From Agrypnia vestita (taxonomy: Eukaryota > Arthropoda > Insecta > Trichoptera > Phryganeidae), in NCBI GenBank assembly GCA_016648135.1, contig JADDOH010007943.1, forward strand, positions 1 to 64,000: a stretch of DNA of 64,000 nt, in the 5' to 3' direction. A program made the position numbers and the translations under genes. This document shows, in pieces, positions 11,481 through 21,939 of the stretch. The first letter of the stretch is position 1. Each line of letters begins with the position of its first letter. The notes beneath the pieces were generated by a model that ran no database searches, was not told the DNA's origin, and saw only the letters and a list, made by a program, of their open reading frames with translations.

Positions 11481-11617
11481 CTAAAATGGCTCTAAAAGAG
11501 CTGGTGATGGCCAGGAATGTACTATCCAGCATCATGGCGACACTGCTGACCGCTCCAACCAAACTTTCAATAGACTGGAAAGCTGGACGCGAAGTCGCTT
11601 CGGCCAACTGGATAAAC
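11481..11617 (-). CDS. PEX13: Peroxin 13 (PEX13), exon 2
   Basis: PEX13 is a peroxisomal membrane protein of the docking and translocation complex that, with PEX14, receives the import receptor PEX5. This 137-bp exon is preceded on the minus strand by a strong acceptor (pyrimidine tract, CCCAG) and followed by G|GTAAAA. It joins exon 1 in phase: the last two bases of exon 1 (CG) plus the first G make Arg. It then reads FIQLAEATSRPAFQSIESLV, GAVSSVAMMLDSTFLAITSS and FRAIL. This matches the block of animal PEX13 just before the first membrane segment (human ...RPAFQSIESIV...). It ends one base into the next codon. The membrane segments and C-terminal SH3 domain are on exons not found here. Confidence 0.93.
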
Positions 11618-11815
11618 CTGGGAAAAACAAAAAATATTATAAAAACGAATCCTTACAATAAATTTTAGAATAAGTGACTATTTTATTATTTTAAATTCAG
11701 GCATTAAAAGGGGGAGCTGGTTTCTAATCGTACACACACTTAACCGTATGCAAGGCGTAGAAATAATACACATTTCTCCGATTCGAACCCCACCCTGAAT
11801 AATTCTAAATTCAAC

Positions 11816-13454
11816 GTAGGATGATTCTGCTAGTAGTCGGCCATTTTACAGAAAAGTCATCTTTGGAATATCATTGTAAGTTCATTTTGGAAAGGTGGTT
11901 TAGTAAAACACCTATGTATTAAAGAACAGGGAGTTTATTTTTATTATATTTATTGCTTTTTAAAATTAGCCTAACCATACTAATTAAATAATATTTTAAC
12001 CGTTTTAGTGCTGAGCCATTTCCTTTAATTTCTATTGGTACAATAGGAAAAATAGGAAAAAATCATAGCTGCACACAAACTATGAATTTGATAAAATATA
12101 AACTTCGCGGACACTCGACAAGTTTATATTTTTTACCTAACTATTCTATTTATACTAAAATTCTTTTAAGCTTTTCGACAAATCGTCTCAATTTGTTCAT
12201 AGGTATGTTTAAAATACACTAATAATCACTAACTAGAAACTAGAAAGAGAATTATTTTTTTTCGATTGGCATTTTGGTTATATGTTAAAGCCGCTTTCAT
12301 CTCCATTAATAACCTGATTAAGATCTTCTAATACATCTTCATCATTGTTTTCTATTAGATGGGTTTTCAAGTCCTTAAACCAACTTCTTATATAATTTGC
12401 ACATTCTTAGTACCTACGCGCTAATAATGCTTTCCGTAATTCTGGCCGGCGTATGAATAATAAATAAAATATTTCTCCCGGTTTTTCATCTTAGAAACGT
12501 GTTTTAATTTTTTCTGTCTTCACATTTGCTGCACAGTAGTCGGAGTTCTTGTTTTTTAGTGGGAAATGACATTTTGCTAATGCTATAACAAGATTATTAA
12601 AGATTCAACAATTTTGTTTTCGTCAGATGACGATATAAAGTGATTTGGTTCCATTTGACGTGTTTTTTCCAATCCCTTTTTGCATCCCTTGATGCGGTCC
12701 TGCAGTTTTGCCCTAGGAACATCAATTTCCAAACAATTTCTGACAAGCTGCGCATATTTTTTCCCTTCTCTTACTGCTTAAAGGGCTTTTTGAAGGCTTT
12801 GAAGATATCATCAGTATACTGATGAAAAACGTATTTTAGTTTTAGTCGCCATTGATACAAAATTAATAATTTCTATATTTAGTTAACATTAGGATGATAA
12901 AAGATAAATTTCATCTACCAAAACCATCCTAAGACGTGGCATGGCCGACCAATGATACATCAATTTTAACACGTCAACCAGTTGTCGGCCCCACACTTCT
13001 AAGTCGGCCGCCCCAGCCGACCACTGGATTTTGTATGATAAAATTGTCCCAGTAGCCGGCCGCACGAGTTTCAACATAAAAATATTGAAAATGTCTGTTT
13101 TATCACTTTAACTCGTAAATTTAGTTCATGTTTTTGCCGATAAATGCTACTTATATAGTGCAAACAAATTAATTCAACTTCTACTTAAAGTTTGAAAATT
13201 TTCTTAACGACGTTTCCGAAAAACCAGAATCAAAATAGATAGCTCATAACCACTGGCGTTTTTTTTGTGTGTACTTAAATGATACCTAAAATAAATGCAA
13301 GATGGTGCAGTTTTGTATTTCTTTCGCGGAATAGTGGCCGACTTCTTAGCATTCAAAAATATTATTGAATTATATTGCGAGTGTCAAGTTTATTCAAGTT
13401 GAAGTAATTGGTGGCCGACTACTGAAGGTGGCCGGAATGGCGAAATCACCCTAC
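11816..13454 (-). mobile_element. Decayed pogo/Tigger-like DNA transposon in PEX13 intron 1
   Basis: The ends are related inverted sequences: GTAGGATGATTCTGC with AGTAGTCGGCCA on the left, and GTAGGGTGATTTCGCC with AGTAGTCGGCCA on the right (complement). The minus strand carries a broken transposase. Near 12690-12760 there is a helix-turn-helix-like stretch (CLEIDVPRAKLQDRIKGCKKG without its first residue). Near 12280-12400 there is HLIENNDEDVLEDLNQ, then VINGDESGFNI, a stop and PK. The GDE(S/T)GF box corresponds to the first catalytic Asp region of pogo-like transposases related to insect clz9-like proteins. The rest of the catalytic domain is missing or unreadable. Strand refers to the transposase. 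Confidence 0.65.
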
Positions 13455-15000
13455 CTAATTTGAAAATTTTCAAAGCCGCAAATCCTAAAATGTTAATTTC
13501 ATGGTAGATTAGCCCCGATAATTCGAAAACCCCGGTAATTAATCATTTTTAGCAAATAAATACATTTTTGGTCACATACTTTGATTTTTTTTTTTAAATT
13601 TGACAAAATTGAAAAAATATTTAAATTTTTTCCACAAGTGAGAACAACAAATATGTCAATATTGGATACTTATTAATAGAATTGTCGAGATCTTCATATT
13701 AGCATAAAAAGAATTGCCTTTTCAAAAAGATTACTTGAAATATGCAAAAATACAGAGGTTTATTACAAAATTAATGACTTTTTCACGAGTTTTATGATTT
13801 TTTACGAATTTCGCAAACAGAGTGCAATTTTTTTTTTACCTCCTTTATTGAATTAATGGGACTCGACATAATTCAAAATATTTGTTTTTGGGTCTCTTGA
13901 ATCACGAATTAATGAGGTTTTACTGTCCACGATGAAATAATGTAATGTCACATTTCTTCAAAATCCTCCAAAAGAAGCGAAAGAAAATGTCATTGGACAG
14001 GTTCTTAGTTTTAGTTGCACAAAAAGAAAAAGATTGCAGTAGTTAACAGATAGATAGCAGTGATTCCATTAGCAACAATGTAAGTGAAAGTTGTACAGTA
14101 AATTAAAATTTTAATTTAAGTAAATAAAATATAAAAAGGTATTTTGTATTAATAATTTTCCAATCAATATTCTTAGATTGTGGGATGAATCAGCTGAATT
14201 CCCATAATTTTTTATGAATTAATTCAAAGTATTTGAATATGTATTCAAGTTCACACTGAAATACTATTGTTTCTTATTATGACTATGTTTCTGGGAAAAA
14301 ATATGCCCGCAATCCAAGGTTTAACTGCACTAGAAAACAAGATGAAGATTGCAAGATGATGATTAAACGAATTTATTGCTTTGTCTACTTTTGTCATGTT
14401 CTTATAAAATTCTTCTTATACTCCCACCTAAAGAAGTCGTTCAACAGATGGATTCATAGATGACCTAATTTAAATATTTGAAATATTACAAATTATTATA
14501 AATTTCATATCCTTTACATTATTAAAGATGTTTCCACCAGTGTTGGTTGTGCCTTGATTAATACTCTGTGGATTTGAATTTCACGCATTTACTGAAGAGA
14601 ATGTTTAGGCCTGTTGCCAACTACAAATAAAACTTCTGGAAAACGGTCAACAACCTATTTATAAATATCCATGCAATACTTTTCCAGATGAAATTTTCCA
14701 GAAAAGTCACTATTATTTTTGTCTGCAGCTTAACTTTATCTAATTACTGAAAATATTACCAGACACACATGTAAAGATTTCTCATTATTTGATACTTAGG
14801 CAAATACAGTCGGATATTGAAATATTAAATAATAAATTCACGTAGAACCTATGAGCAAGTAAGAAATCTGATCTCCACATCAATGTGACAAAATTTAATA
14901 AATCTACTGCGTTGTGAAGAATCCTCTCATCATACCTCTGGACATGACAGGAGATGCATTAGATGAAATAACTAACCAGCTCATCGTAATATACAGAAAG
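13455..15000. other. PEX13 intron 1, AT-rich, no exon seen
   Basis: I see no coding segment. A terminus like CAGTAAAACCTCATTAATTC (minus strand, about 13904-13923) resembles pogo/Tigger ends, but I could not pair it with a convincing partner. Confidence 0.4.
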
Positions 15001-15008
15001 AAGGGAAT

Positions 15009-15374
15009 AATCCAAGACAATGGTCCCGTTGTTCATACAATGAAAATAAGTATTTCACTATATAATTTAATGTCCTGTTAATTTAATCTAACTAAAATAA
15101 TCGTAATCTAAATTAAACAAACCAAACCTAATAACCTAACCTAACCAAACCTAATAACTAACCAAACCAAACCTAATAACCTAACCTAACCTCGTATATT
15201 GCCTATGAAATGTCAAAATATGCAGTCCATTTTTCGAAACTTTAAAGTGTAATATCTTATTTAATACTTACTTTTTAAACGTAAATTATCCTTCATTTTG
15301 TTATTAGCACATTCAATAATATAGTGAAATAATCATTTTCGTTGTATATGCAATGGGACCATTATCTTGGATTA
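15009..15374. mobile_element. Small inverted-repeat element carrying telomere-like repeats
   Basis: The arms at 15009-15074 and 15308-15374 are inverted copies about 66 bp long (each starts ATAATCCAAGA or TAATCCAAGA, then ATGGTCCC). They match over most of their length. The interior holds a CCTAA-like block. It has no coding capacity and lies in PEX13 intron 1. Confidence 0.75.
15120..15195. repeat. Interstitial telomere-like (CCTAA)n block
   Basis: Irregular runs of cctaacctaac, aaacctaataacc and aaccaaacc. The canonical arthropod telomere unit is TTAGG/CCTAA. The block is interrupted and short, and it lies between the arms of the surrounding inverted-repeat element, so it is probably part of that element. 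Confidence 0.8.
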
Positions 15375-15733
15375 AGCCGAAAGAAGATTAGAAGGTTTGC
15401 TCAGATGGTTAGGGGATCCAAAGCAAATCAATGATGAAATAATATAATGCAAAAAATGCAATGTAATGAAATAATATAATGCAAGTAGTGCACTATCTAA
15501 TCTTCATAATCAAATCTCCAATTTATAATTTATCTTATACAGATAAAATAAATACATCTCATGCACGCTTGTTGATTGTTGAAGCTTCTAGAAGGACCAT
15601 CGGGTCCACATGTCAAGTTTTTCGGAGAATGGTAATTATGAACTATATCAAAATATATAAATAAGTACATGAATAAAATAAATACTGATAAAAAAATATG
15701 CATTATTTGAAAACGAAAATAGTTTTTACTCAC

Positions 15734-16158
15734 CGACTTTCCATATTTCCAAACATTCCTCCGCCATGTCCTGCCCCATAAGGACTACCGAAAGTCTGTC
15801 CGTATCCTCCTCCATAACCTCCCCCGTATCCGCCTCCATATCCACCATAACTATTTCCGTAGCCACCAAGTCCACCACCGAACGAACCAAAACTTGAACC
15901 GTAACCACCGTAGGGACTGCCGAATCCACCAGTCATGCCCATGCCACCACCCGTGCCCAAACCACCATAACCAGGTCTTTGAGCTGTGTAAGGTCTCGGT
16001 GGAAGGGCAGGTATGGCACCCGGAATTCGGTTTACAGCGGGCGAGCCAAACTGAGAGCCAGACGGGCCTGAACTTGACAGAATAGTAGTATCCATATTCG
16101 GATTTGCCAATCGGCTATTTACTCCAGCCGATTCCCAGGGTTTCGACGGCGAAGTCAT
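15734..16158 (-). CDS. PEX13: Peroxin 13 (PEX13), exon 1 with start codon
   Basis: I chose the ATG at 16158, which gives MTSPSKPWESAGVNSRLANP. The in-frame ATG at 16170 would add MCSI, but PEX13 proteins begin with a few residues before the conserved KPWE. The exon encodes 141 codons plus two bases. First comes KPWE, then a proline-rich stretch (IPALPPRP, 9-10 residues before the Gly/Tyr region). Then comes a long low-complexity Gly/Tyr domain with GGGYGGGYGGGYG repeats, ending in MFGNMES. It stops at a clean donor (CG|GTGAGT) and joins exon 2 in phase. The N-terminal Gly/Tyr-rich domain is typical of the family; YG-rich PEX13 regions have been linked to a permeable phase at the peroxisome import site. 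The gene is partial because downstream exons are not in the window. Confidence 0.95.
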
Positions 16159-17510
16159 AATCGAACACAATTCAAATAAGCTTCAAGTGAAATGTCATAT
16201 CATGACGATTAAGCGCAGAATATATATATACTTGTGCGCGACGTGCCAAATATCACAGCTAGTGAACTGTAAACGCTTTAAACGTCTGAACGTTAAGGGA
16301 TAATAGAACGTAAGAAATTTACATGTTCTAAATTTCAAACGCCAAACTTAATTACACTTTTTTCGGAGTAAAGTTCAGTTATTTCTTTATCGATATTATA
16401 TATTGCCGACCATAGACCCACAGCCATAGAATAGGGACAATCCAACAACACACAACGCAATGTCAAACGTAAATGTCAAAGGATTTTTTTGTTATAAATT
16501 TTTATTTTATCTTATCAGTGGTCTATGGTACAGAGTCTTACCAGTATAATAATTTATTTTATTTAATAAAACATTTTTCTTGACAAGTACCTATCTTTTA
16601 CGGTACAATTTCAAAGTACCTACGTAAAATAGCTAAAGTGAAGGAAAAAAATTATCTAATTGTCAATTCGTGAATTGTTTGTGGCATCGCGGAATGTCGA
16701 GTTCTTTACGGAAGATTAATATTTTTGTATTTTTATAATAAATTGTGTTGTGAAATTGCTGATTGCGAGTGAAATTGTGCTCAACAACGCAAGCTGTCAC
16801 AAGGCTGTTTTGATTGTAAGTCCATATTCATTATTACATTTATTATTGTTTTAATTTTACACCCTTTTGATGTTAGCTGTCATATTATTATTGACCGTTT
16901 CATAACACTACCCGGGGACAGGACGTCTGAATATCTTGTTTTATCGCTGTTATTAACAATTTATTCTTATTTCTGTGTACACGCCGAATTGTTATTAAAA
17001 AGGGCGGTATTCAAACAGTTCCTGACGTGACTAATGTTTTTAAGTTATATTTTTCTAATTTGTTGTGAATTTTAGTCGTTGTGTCAATAAAAATAAATAA
17101 TCAAATCGCAAGACATCACTTATAACGCGTTTGCGTTGTTTACATTTTTGTGTATTTATTTTTTAAATAAATCACTCATACTTAGGAATTCTTCGCTTAT
17201 CAGAGTTATATTGCTGTTGATGCAATTGTTATTAGTTATGTGTAGTTTTAATAATGAAAGATAGCAATAATAAGATGTATGTATTCCACACTAGTATGAT
17301 TTGTGAAACATTTATATTTCAAAAGATACACAAGTAATAAAATAGAACAGTATTTAAAACTGTTTCTAATCCTTGTGATATTTTTCGCAAAGATTGATGA
17401 AATATTTATTCAAGTGGTGTAGAATGTTTACTTTAGTAAATACTTTGAATTGTAATTATTGTACTCCATTTCTGAGTATCATCATGTTGTATATTTAAAT
17501 TAAAAAAATA
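16159..17510. other. PEX13 upstream region; possible divergent first exon
   Basis: A TATATATATA run lies at about 16219-16230, roughly 60-70 nt upstream of the PEX13 ATG, but I would not call it a TATA box with confidence. On the plus strand a clean donor sequence, GATT|GTAAGT, occurs near 16818. It could close a non-coding first exon of a divergent gene, but no downstream coding exon was recognised. The rest is AT-rich. Confidence 0.3.
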
Positions 17511-17600
17511 TAGTTTTATAAAATCGACATTAAATTTGCCTCCTTTTCTTTTCTGTAAATCGCTGGGATGTTTTGCCATGTTTCTACGACCATTCTGGCT

Positions 17601-17885
17601 GTCGTTTCAGATCCCTCTGCAGGGTCCATCATCAGGGCTGTTGTGTTATTATATGTGTTGATATTATGATTAAGCATTGGCTTACAATACCATGTCAAAA
17701 GCAGGGTGAAATTTTGTCAGTATTATGCCAAGTATTTAGCAACATACCAACAACGTTTCACCTTGACATGATATTGCAAGCCTTGCTTTCGACATGATAT
17801 TGCAAGCCAATACTTAACCACACATCAACACTCATAACAACACATTAGTCCTGATGATGGATCCCGCAATGGGATCAGTACTAGT
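17601..17885. mobile_element. Inverted pair of PLE-type CTGATGA...GAAA motifs
   Basis: The minus strand at 17601-17636 reads CCTGATGATGGACCC, a short loop, GGGATCTGAAACGAC. The plus strand at 17849-17885 reads CCTGATGATGGATCCC, GCAAT, GGGATC, after which the GAAA position is mutated. Flanking DNA is also inverted: ...cattggcttacaataccatg near 17680 pairs with catgatattgcaagccaata near 17800. This fits a terminal-repeat pair from a Penelope-like element without any ORF left. Confidence 0.55.
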
Positions 17886-17889
17886 ACTC

Positions 17890-18405
17890 CAATTCCAGAT
17901 TATCAAGTGGCAATCGGCCAACTATTGGATAGTCGTACTCCCACCACCAATCAAACAGTTTAATTTGCGTATTATGCAAGGATGGAGCCTGATCCGACTA
18001 CACTATCGACCAATTGTTTAGTCTGTAGTTTGCATGAGCTCTTACTGTGGAAATCTTCCTCTTCAATCGGCTCACATGTTATACATATCAACATGCAGAG
18101 TGCATACGGGGAATGCTTGTTGGCGTTCGTCGCCTTATCAATACAACATTTGGCTCTGAATGGATTTATATCAGCGGAGAATGGAGGAGAAGCGGAATGT
18201 TAAGTATAAATATTCTTAGCGATCATTATTTTGCGGACTTGACTCATATTTCAGGTTAAAAGCTGACTCATAACATTCAATTGCCATCAATTAAGAGAAA
18301 TATGCCTTTGTCAATTTAATTTAATCAATATTGAGTACAATGGATAAACGTGTCAATCATTGTCTGTAGATTGAAAAATAATCAGTGTATTGAAGAATAA
18401 CCACT
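17890..18405. other. No gene recognised
   Basis: Two overlapping plus-strand open frames (17982-18203, 73 codons; 18047-18259, 70 codons) start at plausible ATGs. They have no recognisable motif and lack supporting splice sites. I do not call them genes. Confidence 0.35.
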
Positions 18406-18412
18406 AGTGATG

Positions 18413-18542
18413 GGCAATATGTACTGATATTTAATCACGATTGTTCAAACATTAATGGGGTTTCTTTTTAATGATTCGTAACTGATTTTCGTAATTCGAT
18501 GGGCAACTATTTTGTTCAACAATCAATTACCAATCACTGCTA
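18413..18542. mobile_element. Possible hAT-like MITE
   Basis: It starts AGTGATGGGCAAT and ends with the inverted related sequence TTACCAATCACT. Such TAGTGATGG/CAGTGATGG ends are seen in insect hAT MITEs, and a better example is at 63632. The arms are imperfect and I could not confirm a target duplication. Confidence 0.35.
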
Positions 18543-18679
18543 TATTTGAATACTAAATGCTTACATATTAACAGTTGAGCCTATCACTAATAATCACATG
18601 TGGAGAATTTAAAGTCTTTTATATTATGATATAGGTATTCTTGTGTATTTATATGCACATAATTTATACATTTATTTAC

Positions 18680-18862
18680 ATCTTTTTTTTAATGCTTTAA
18701 CAGGCCAAGAGGTCCAATTACTGAAGTCTTTACATCACAAAAACATCCAAGGTTGAGTAAATCACGTAGATTTATAGAAATATTTTACCTCACTGGGAAT
18801 CGAACCCGGAACCTTCGGTGTGAAAAGCCAGTGTCATGCCTACTGGACTACAAGGACTGCTT
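18680..18862 (-). mobile_element. tRNA-derived SINE (family A, copy 1)
   Basis: The minus strand begins near 18862 with a tRNA-like head. It has an A-box-like TAGTCCAGTAGGC, then GACACTGGCTTTTCACAC, and a B box GGTTCGATTCC. A body with GTGATTTACTCAA and TTTTGTGATGT follows and also occurs at 32391. It ends in GCCTGTTAAAGC and an A-rich tail. It is a diverged copy. Confidence 0.82.
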
Positions 18863-18997
18863 ATTACGTATTGTGTTTAATTTTATATTAACATTATATT
18901 ACAAAAAAATAACAAACTACGACACGTTTATTACGTATTGTGTTTAATTTTATATTAACATTTATATTACAAAAAAATAACAAACTACGACACGTTT
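18863..18997. repeat. Near-perfect tandem duplication of 67 bp
   Basis: The unit 18863-18929 is repeated at 18930-18997 with a single inserted t. It starts attacgtattgtg and ends cgacacgttt. The near-identity suggests a recent slippage or an assembly feature. It abuts the head of the SINE. Confidence 0.9.
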
Positions 18998-19227
18998 ACA
19001 TGTGTTGAAACTTGCCGTGGTTTGTAGATTCGAATCTAAGTTTATAAGTTGTCCAAATCTGTAGTTGTTTGAAACATGAAATACAACATATATATTATTT
19101 GCATGTTTGTCATAAATTATTGATTGTCTAATATAACATAATTCATGCATTCTTCTACCTTTTGGTGCTTGGTAAATTTATTATATCTCTCTCTGTTGTG
19201 AGAGGTCGCTATGCTGCAGGAATGTCG

Positions 19228-19268
19228 ACAAAATATTCCAACCACTTTTAGTGGTTGGAATATTTTGT
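19228..19268. repeat. Perfect 19-bp hairpin
   Basis: acaaaatattccaaccact and its exact complement are separated by ttt. Confidence 0.9.
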
Positions 19269-19269
19269 T

Positions 19270-20088
19270 TAGTGGCCATAAAAAGCTAACCCTCTTCACA
19301 TGAAATGTCATTATTGTTGTATCTGAATAAATTAACAAATCTCTCTCCTTTACTAAAATGAAAAATAAAATAATACACAGCGCATATTTAGAAGTTTATA
19401 AATAGTGATGTATAGAATATATTAATTATATTATTTATTTATTGAATATATAATAAAACAATTTTTTATCATGTATATACATTTAGTGCACAACGCCATT
19501 CCGTCTGATATATTTTCGCTTTAGACTACAGTCATTCAACTTATTCCATAGCATATTTTTTTTAAATTGGCTAAATTTCACTTGTCAAGCTCCACATCAA
19601 ATGATATTACATTTTCGTACTCTAATTTTTTACTTTATTTTAATTTAAAAAATCAAAAATGATTATACTATAGTTTTAAAAAATTTTCCATACAATATCT
19701 ATTGTATAATTATATGAGCAGTGAAGAGGGACTCACCACACACCCAAGGCTGTTTTATGAGCAATAGCTTCCGTATCGGCCCTACACTTTCGTCACCCAA
19801 TTTGTCATTTTTTAATGCTAAAGGGTCATTCTCCCCGCGTTACTTAAACTCATATCAGTGCAAGCGGCGCGAGGAGGCGTCCATACAAAACCATTTCACT
19901 GTCATCAAAAGCAAACCATACAATACACAACAATAGAATGAGATATGATACAATATATATGTGGGAGGTTCTGATGCTCAACAGGAAATCCGCTTGCACA
20001 ACGCTGGTGAAAGCTGTGCACCTCGAGTTTAAGCATAGACTAATGTTTTCTGCGTATAATTGTTTGTGAGAAAGCACTCTCCAATGAG
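19270..20088. other. No gene recognised
   Basis: AT-rich intergenic DNA. Short open frames at 19721-19936 (+) and 19850-20077 (-) lack motifs. Confidence 0.4.
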
Positions 20089-20090
20089 TA

Positions 20091-20272
20091 GCTTGTTGGT
20101 CTTGTGGTTAGGACCCTCGCCTCGTGATCCAAAGGTCACGGGTTCGAACCTCACTCCAGACCAGCAAGCTAGTCCTGTTTTCATAACACAAGCGTTTATC
20201 TTAGTTAAAAAATAGTCAGAATATTGAAGTGACACGTATTCCGTGTTGGTAACTTTATTTAAAAAAAAAAAA
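20091..20272 (+). mobile_element. tRNA-derived SINE (family B) with poly-A tail
   Basis: The tRNA-like head has an A box TTGTGGTTAGGA and a B box GGTTCGAACC. An unrelated body follows and an A-run lies at 20260-20272. The head and body differ from the SINEs at 18680 and 32391, so this is a second family. It does not fold as an intact tRNA by eye, because the acceptor end is continuous with the body. Confidence 0.75.
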
Positions 20273-20576
20273 TTATGAGCAATTAAATTGGTGTCAAAAA
20301 ACCTGTGAAATTAACTTTACAAATTATCTACATGTCACCCGGTCAAATAAATTTCGCCGGCCATGGAGGAATCTTTACGGCCTCGAGGATCGTCTTGCCT
20401 TTTTCAAAATACGCAAATTGGAGTCGCAAAGGAAAATTATCTAATCTAGCAAGATACTCAGATAAGCTATTGTTTTTCTTTCTTTATCTGACCAGGGTTC
20501 AAGGATTAATATCCGCGGATATATATCATGATATTTATGGCTTGAGTTTTATTATCGATATATATCCAAAAAAAAT

Positions 20577-20822
20577 TCTGCAGTCGTTAATAGATGGAGC
20601 TAGTTGTATTTTAAAAAATGCTACAAGTTGTAGTTTTTTTTTAAATATCTGCGGTCGTTACTAGATGGCGCTAGTTGTATTTTAAAAGTGCTACAAGTTA
20701 ATTTTTTAATATATGCGGTCATTACTAGATGGAGCTAGTTGAATTTAAAAAAGTGCTACGGGTTATTTTTTTATATCTGTGGTCGTTACTAGATGACGCT
20801 AGTTGTATTTTAAAAAGTGTTG
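20577..20822. repeat. Four-unit ~66-bp minisatellite
   Basis: Units start at tgcggtcgttactagatggc-like sequences at 20579, 20650, 20714 and 20779. Each continues gctagttgtattttaaaa and gtgctac. Spacing is 71, 64 and 65 bp. The ATGG(A/C)GCTAGTTG part resembles the ATGGCGCTA sequence frequent in insect repeats. Confidence 0.85.
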
Positions 20823-21164
20823 TTTTTTAATTTAATTTTTTTCAAATAATCGGTTTTTATTTCGCACAAAGAAACAAACACCCATAACACTACATTAGAA
20901 AGAGCAACTTTTATAACTTATAATAATTGCATATATTTGCTTTATTCAGTATGCAATTTTTTATATGAAATGCAAGTTTTTAATAAATAATAATTCATGT
21001 ACAAAATAAAATTCCTAATTATTTCGAGTTTGTATCAATCGACGCATGTAAAAAGAAGAAAAAATGTTTGGATATATATCCAATTTTTCATGTATATCGG
21101 ATATATATAAAAAAAAATCTGATTTTTTGTATAAAAATTGAATTTTTTCAAACCCTGAATCTGA

Positions 21165-21415
21165 CATAAACTTGTATGTTGAACCCCGTATAAGAAATCC
21201 AGAGTACTTAAGAGTAAGTCAACATCCAAATAATGTTGTTTATATTTCTTCCATCACAAAAATGTGTCGTACATACAATATATATTGTGCTGACACAATG
21301 CTGATATTCTTGCAGATACCCTATCATCATTTAAAATCACTTCACAATATCCATTTTCTCGGTAATATCCTGAACCCTAGAATACATAAAAACAATTCTT
21401 TATTTACATATTCAT
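21165..21415 (+). pseudogene. LINE reverse-transcriptase C-terminal fragment
   Basis: The frame gives RIRNPEYLRVSQHPNNVVYI, then SSITKMCRTYNIYCADTMLI, running to a stop at 21415. LINE ORF2 C-termini of the Jockey/CR1 group have a comparable region (RNP..F.....RTNY...SP..RM.R.YN). A sister fragment with LIRNPELFRISQHPNNVGY is at 53957. It is 5'-truncated. Confidence 0.5.
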
Positions 21416-21805
21416 AACCGATTGCACTGCATTGATACACTAAATATATGCATGTTGCAAAAGCGGGTCGAAGACACTTGTAAATGGGATAGTGCATGTT
21501 TGAAATAATAATGTATTGTTTTTTTATGTATTTTGTACCCAGTGTTAGCGTCTAATTAAAAATATAAAACTCTTCATCCGCAAACCAATATAGACATAAT
21601 TTCAGACTAGACCGAAATACAAAAAAAACATTTTATCGCAATCAGCGATATGATTATTGACACAACAGACAAAACAACCTCTTCGTGTGATTTTATACCT
21701 TTGTAAATTCTAGTCTTATTGCAGTATGAATATGAACGGCACCGAAACTGTTCTAATACAATGCATGTGTACGAACTGTATGTTGAGAAATATATAATTG
21801 ATGAC

Positions 21806-21939
21806 ATATAAAAATTAAAAACCCAACACACGATTTCAATTTATTATTAAACACACACAAAATGATCGTTTCAGCTTATTAAGCCATTATCAACGCTCAG
21901 CTCAGAAAAAATTGTGTGTTGATTTTTTAATTTTTATAT
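21806..21939 (-). mobile_element. 134-bp inverted-repeat element around a degenerate PLE-type motif
   Basis: The arms at 21806-21831 and 21914-21939 are inverted (atataaaaattaaaaacc.. and complement, 24 of 26 match). Between them the minus strand (21864-21894) reads TTGATAATGGCTTAATAAG then CTGAAACGATC. This is a mutated version of the CTGATGA-hairpin-GAAAC motif found elsewhere in the window. Confidence 0.6.

Noticed and set aside
15726..15929. Second open frame on the minus strand over PEX13 exon 1 (MDSAVPTVVTVQVL...)
   Set aside because: Out-of-frame shadow of the Gly/Tyr-rich PEX13 coding sequence.
20091..20165. tRNA gene candidate with A and B boxes
   Set aside because: Good internal promoter boxes but no closed acceptor stem, and the sequence continues into a body with a poly-A tail; called a SINE.
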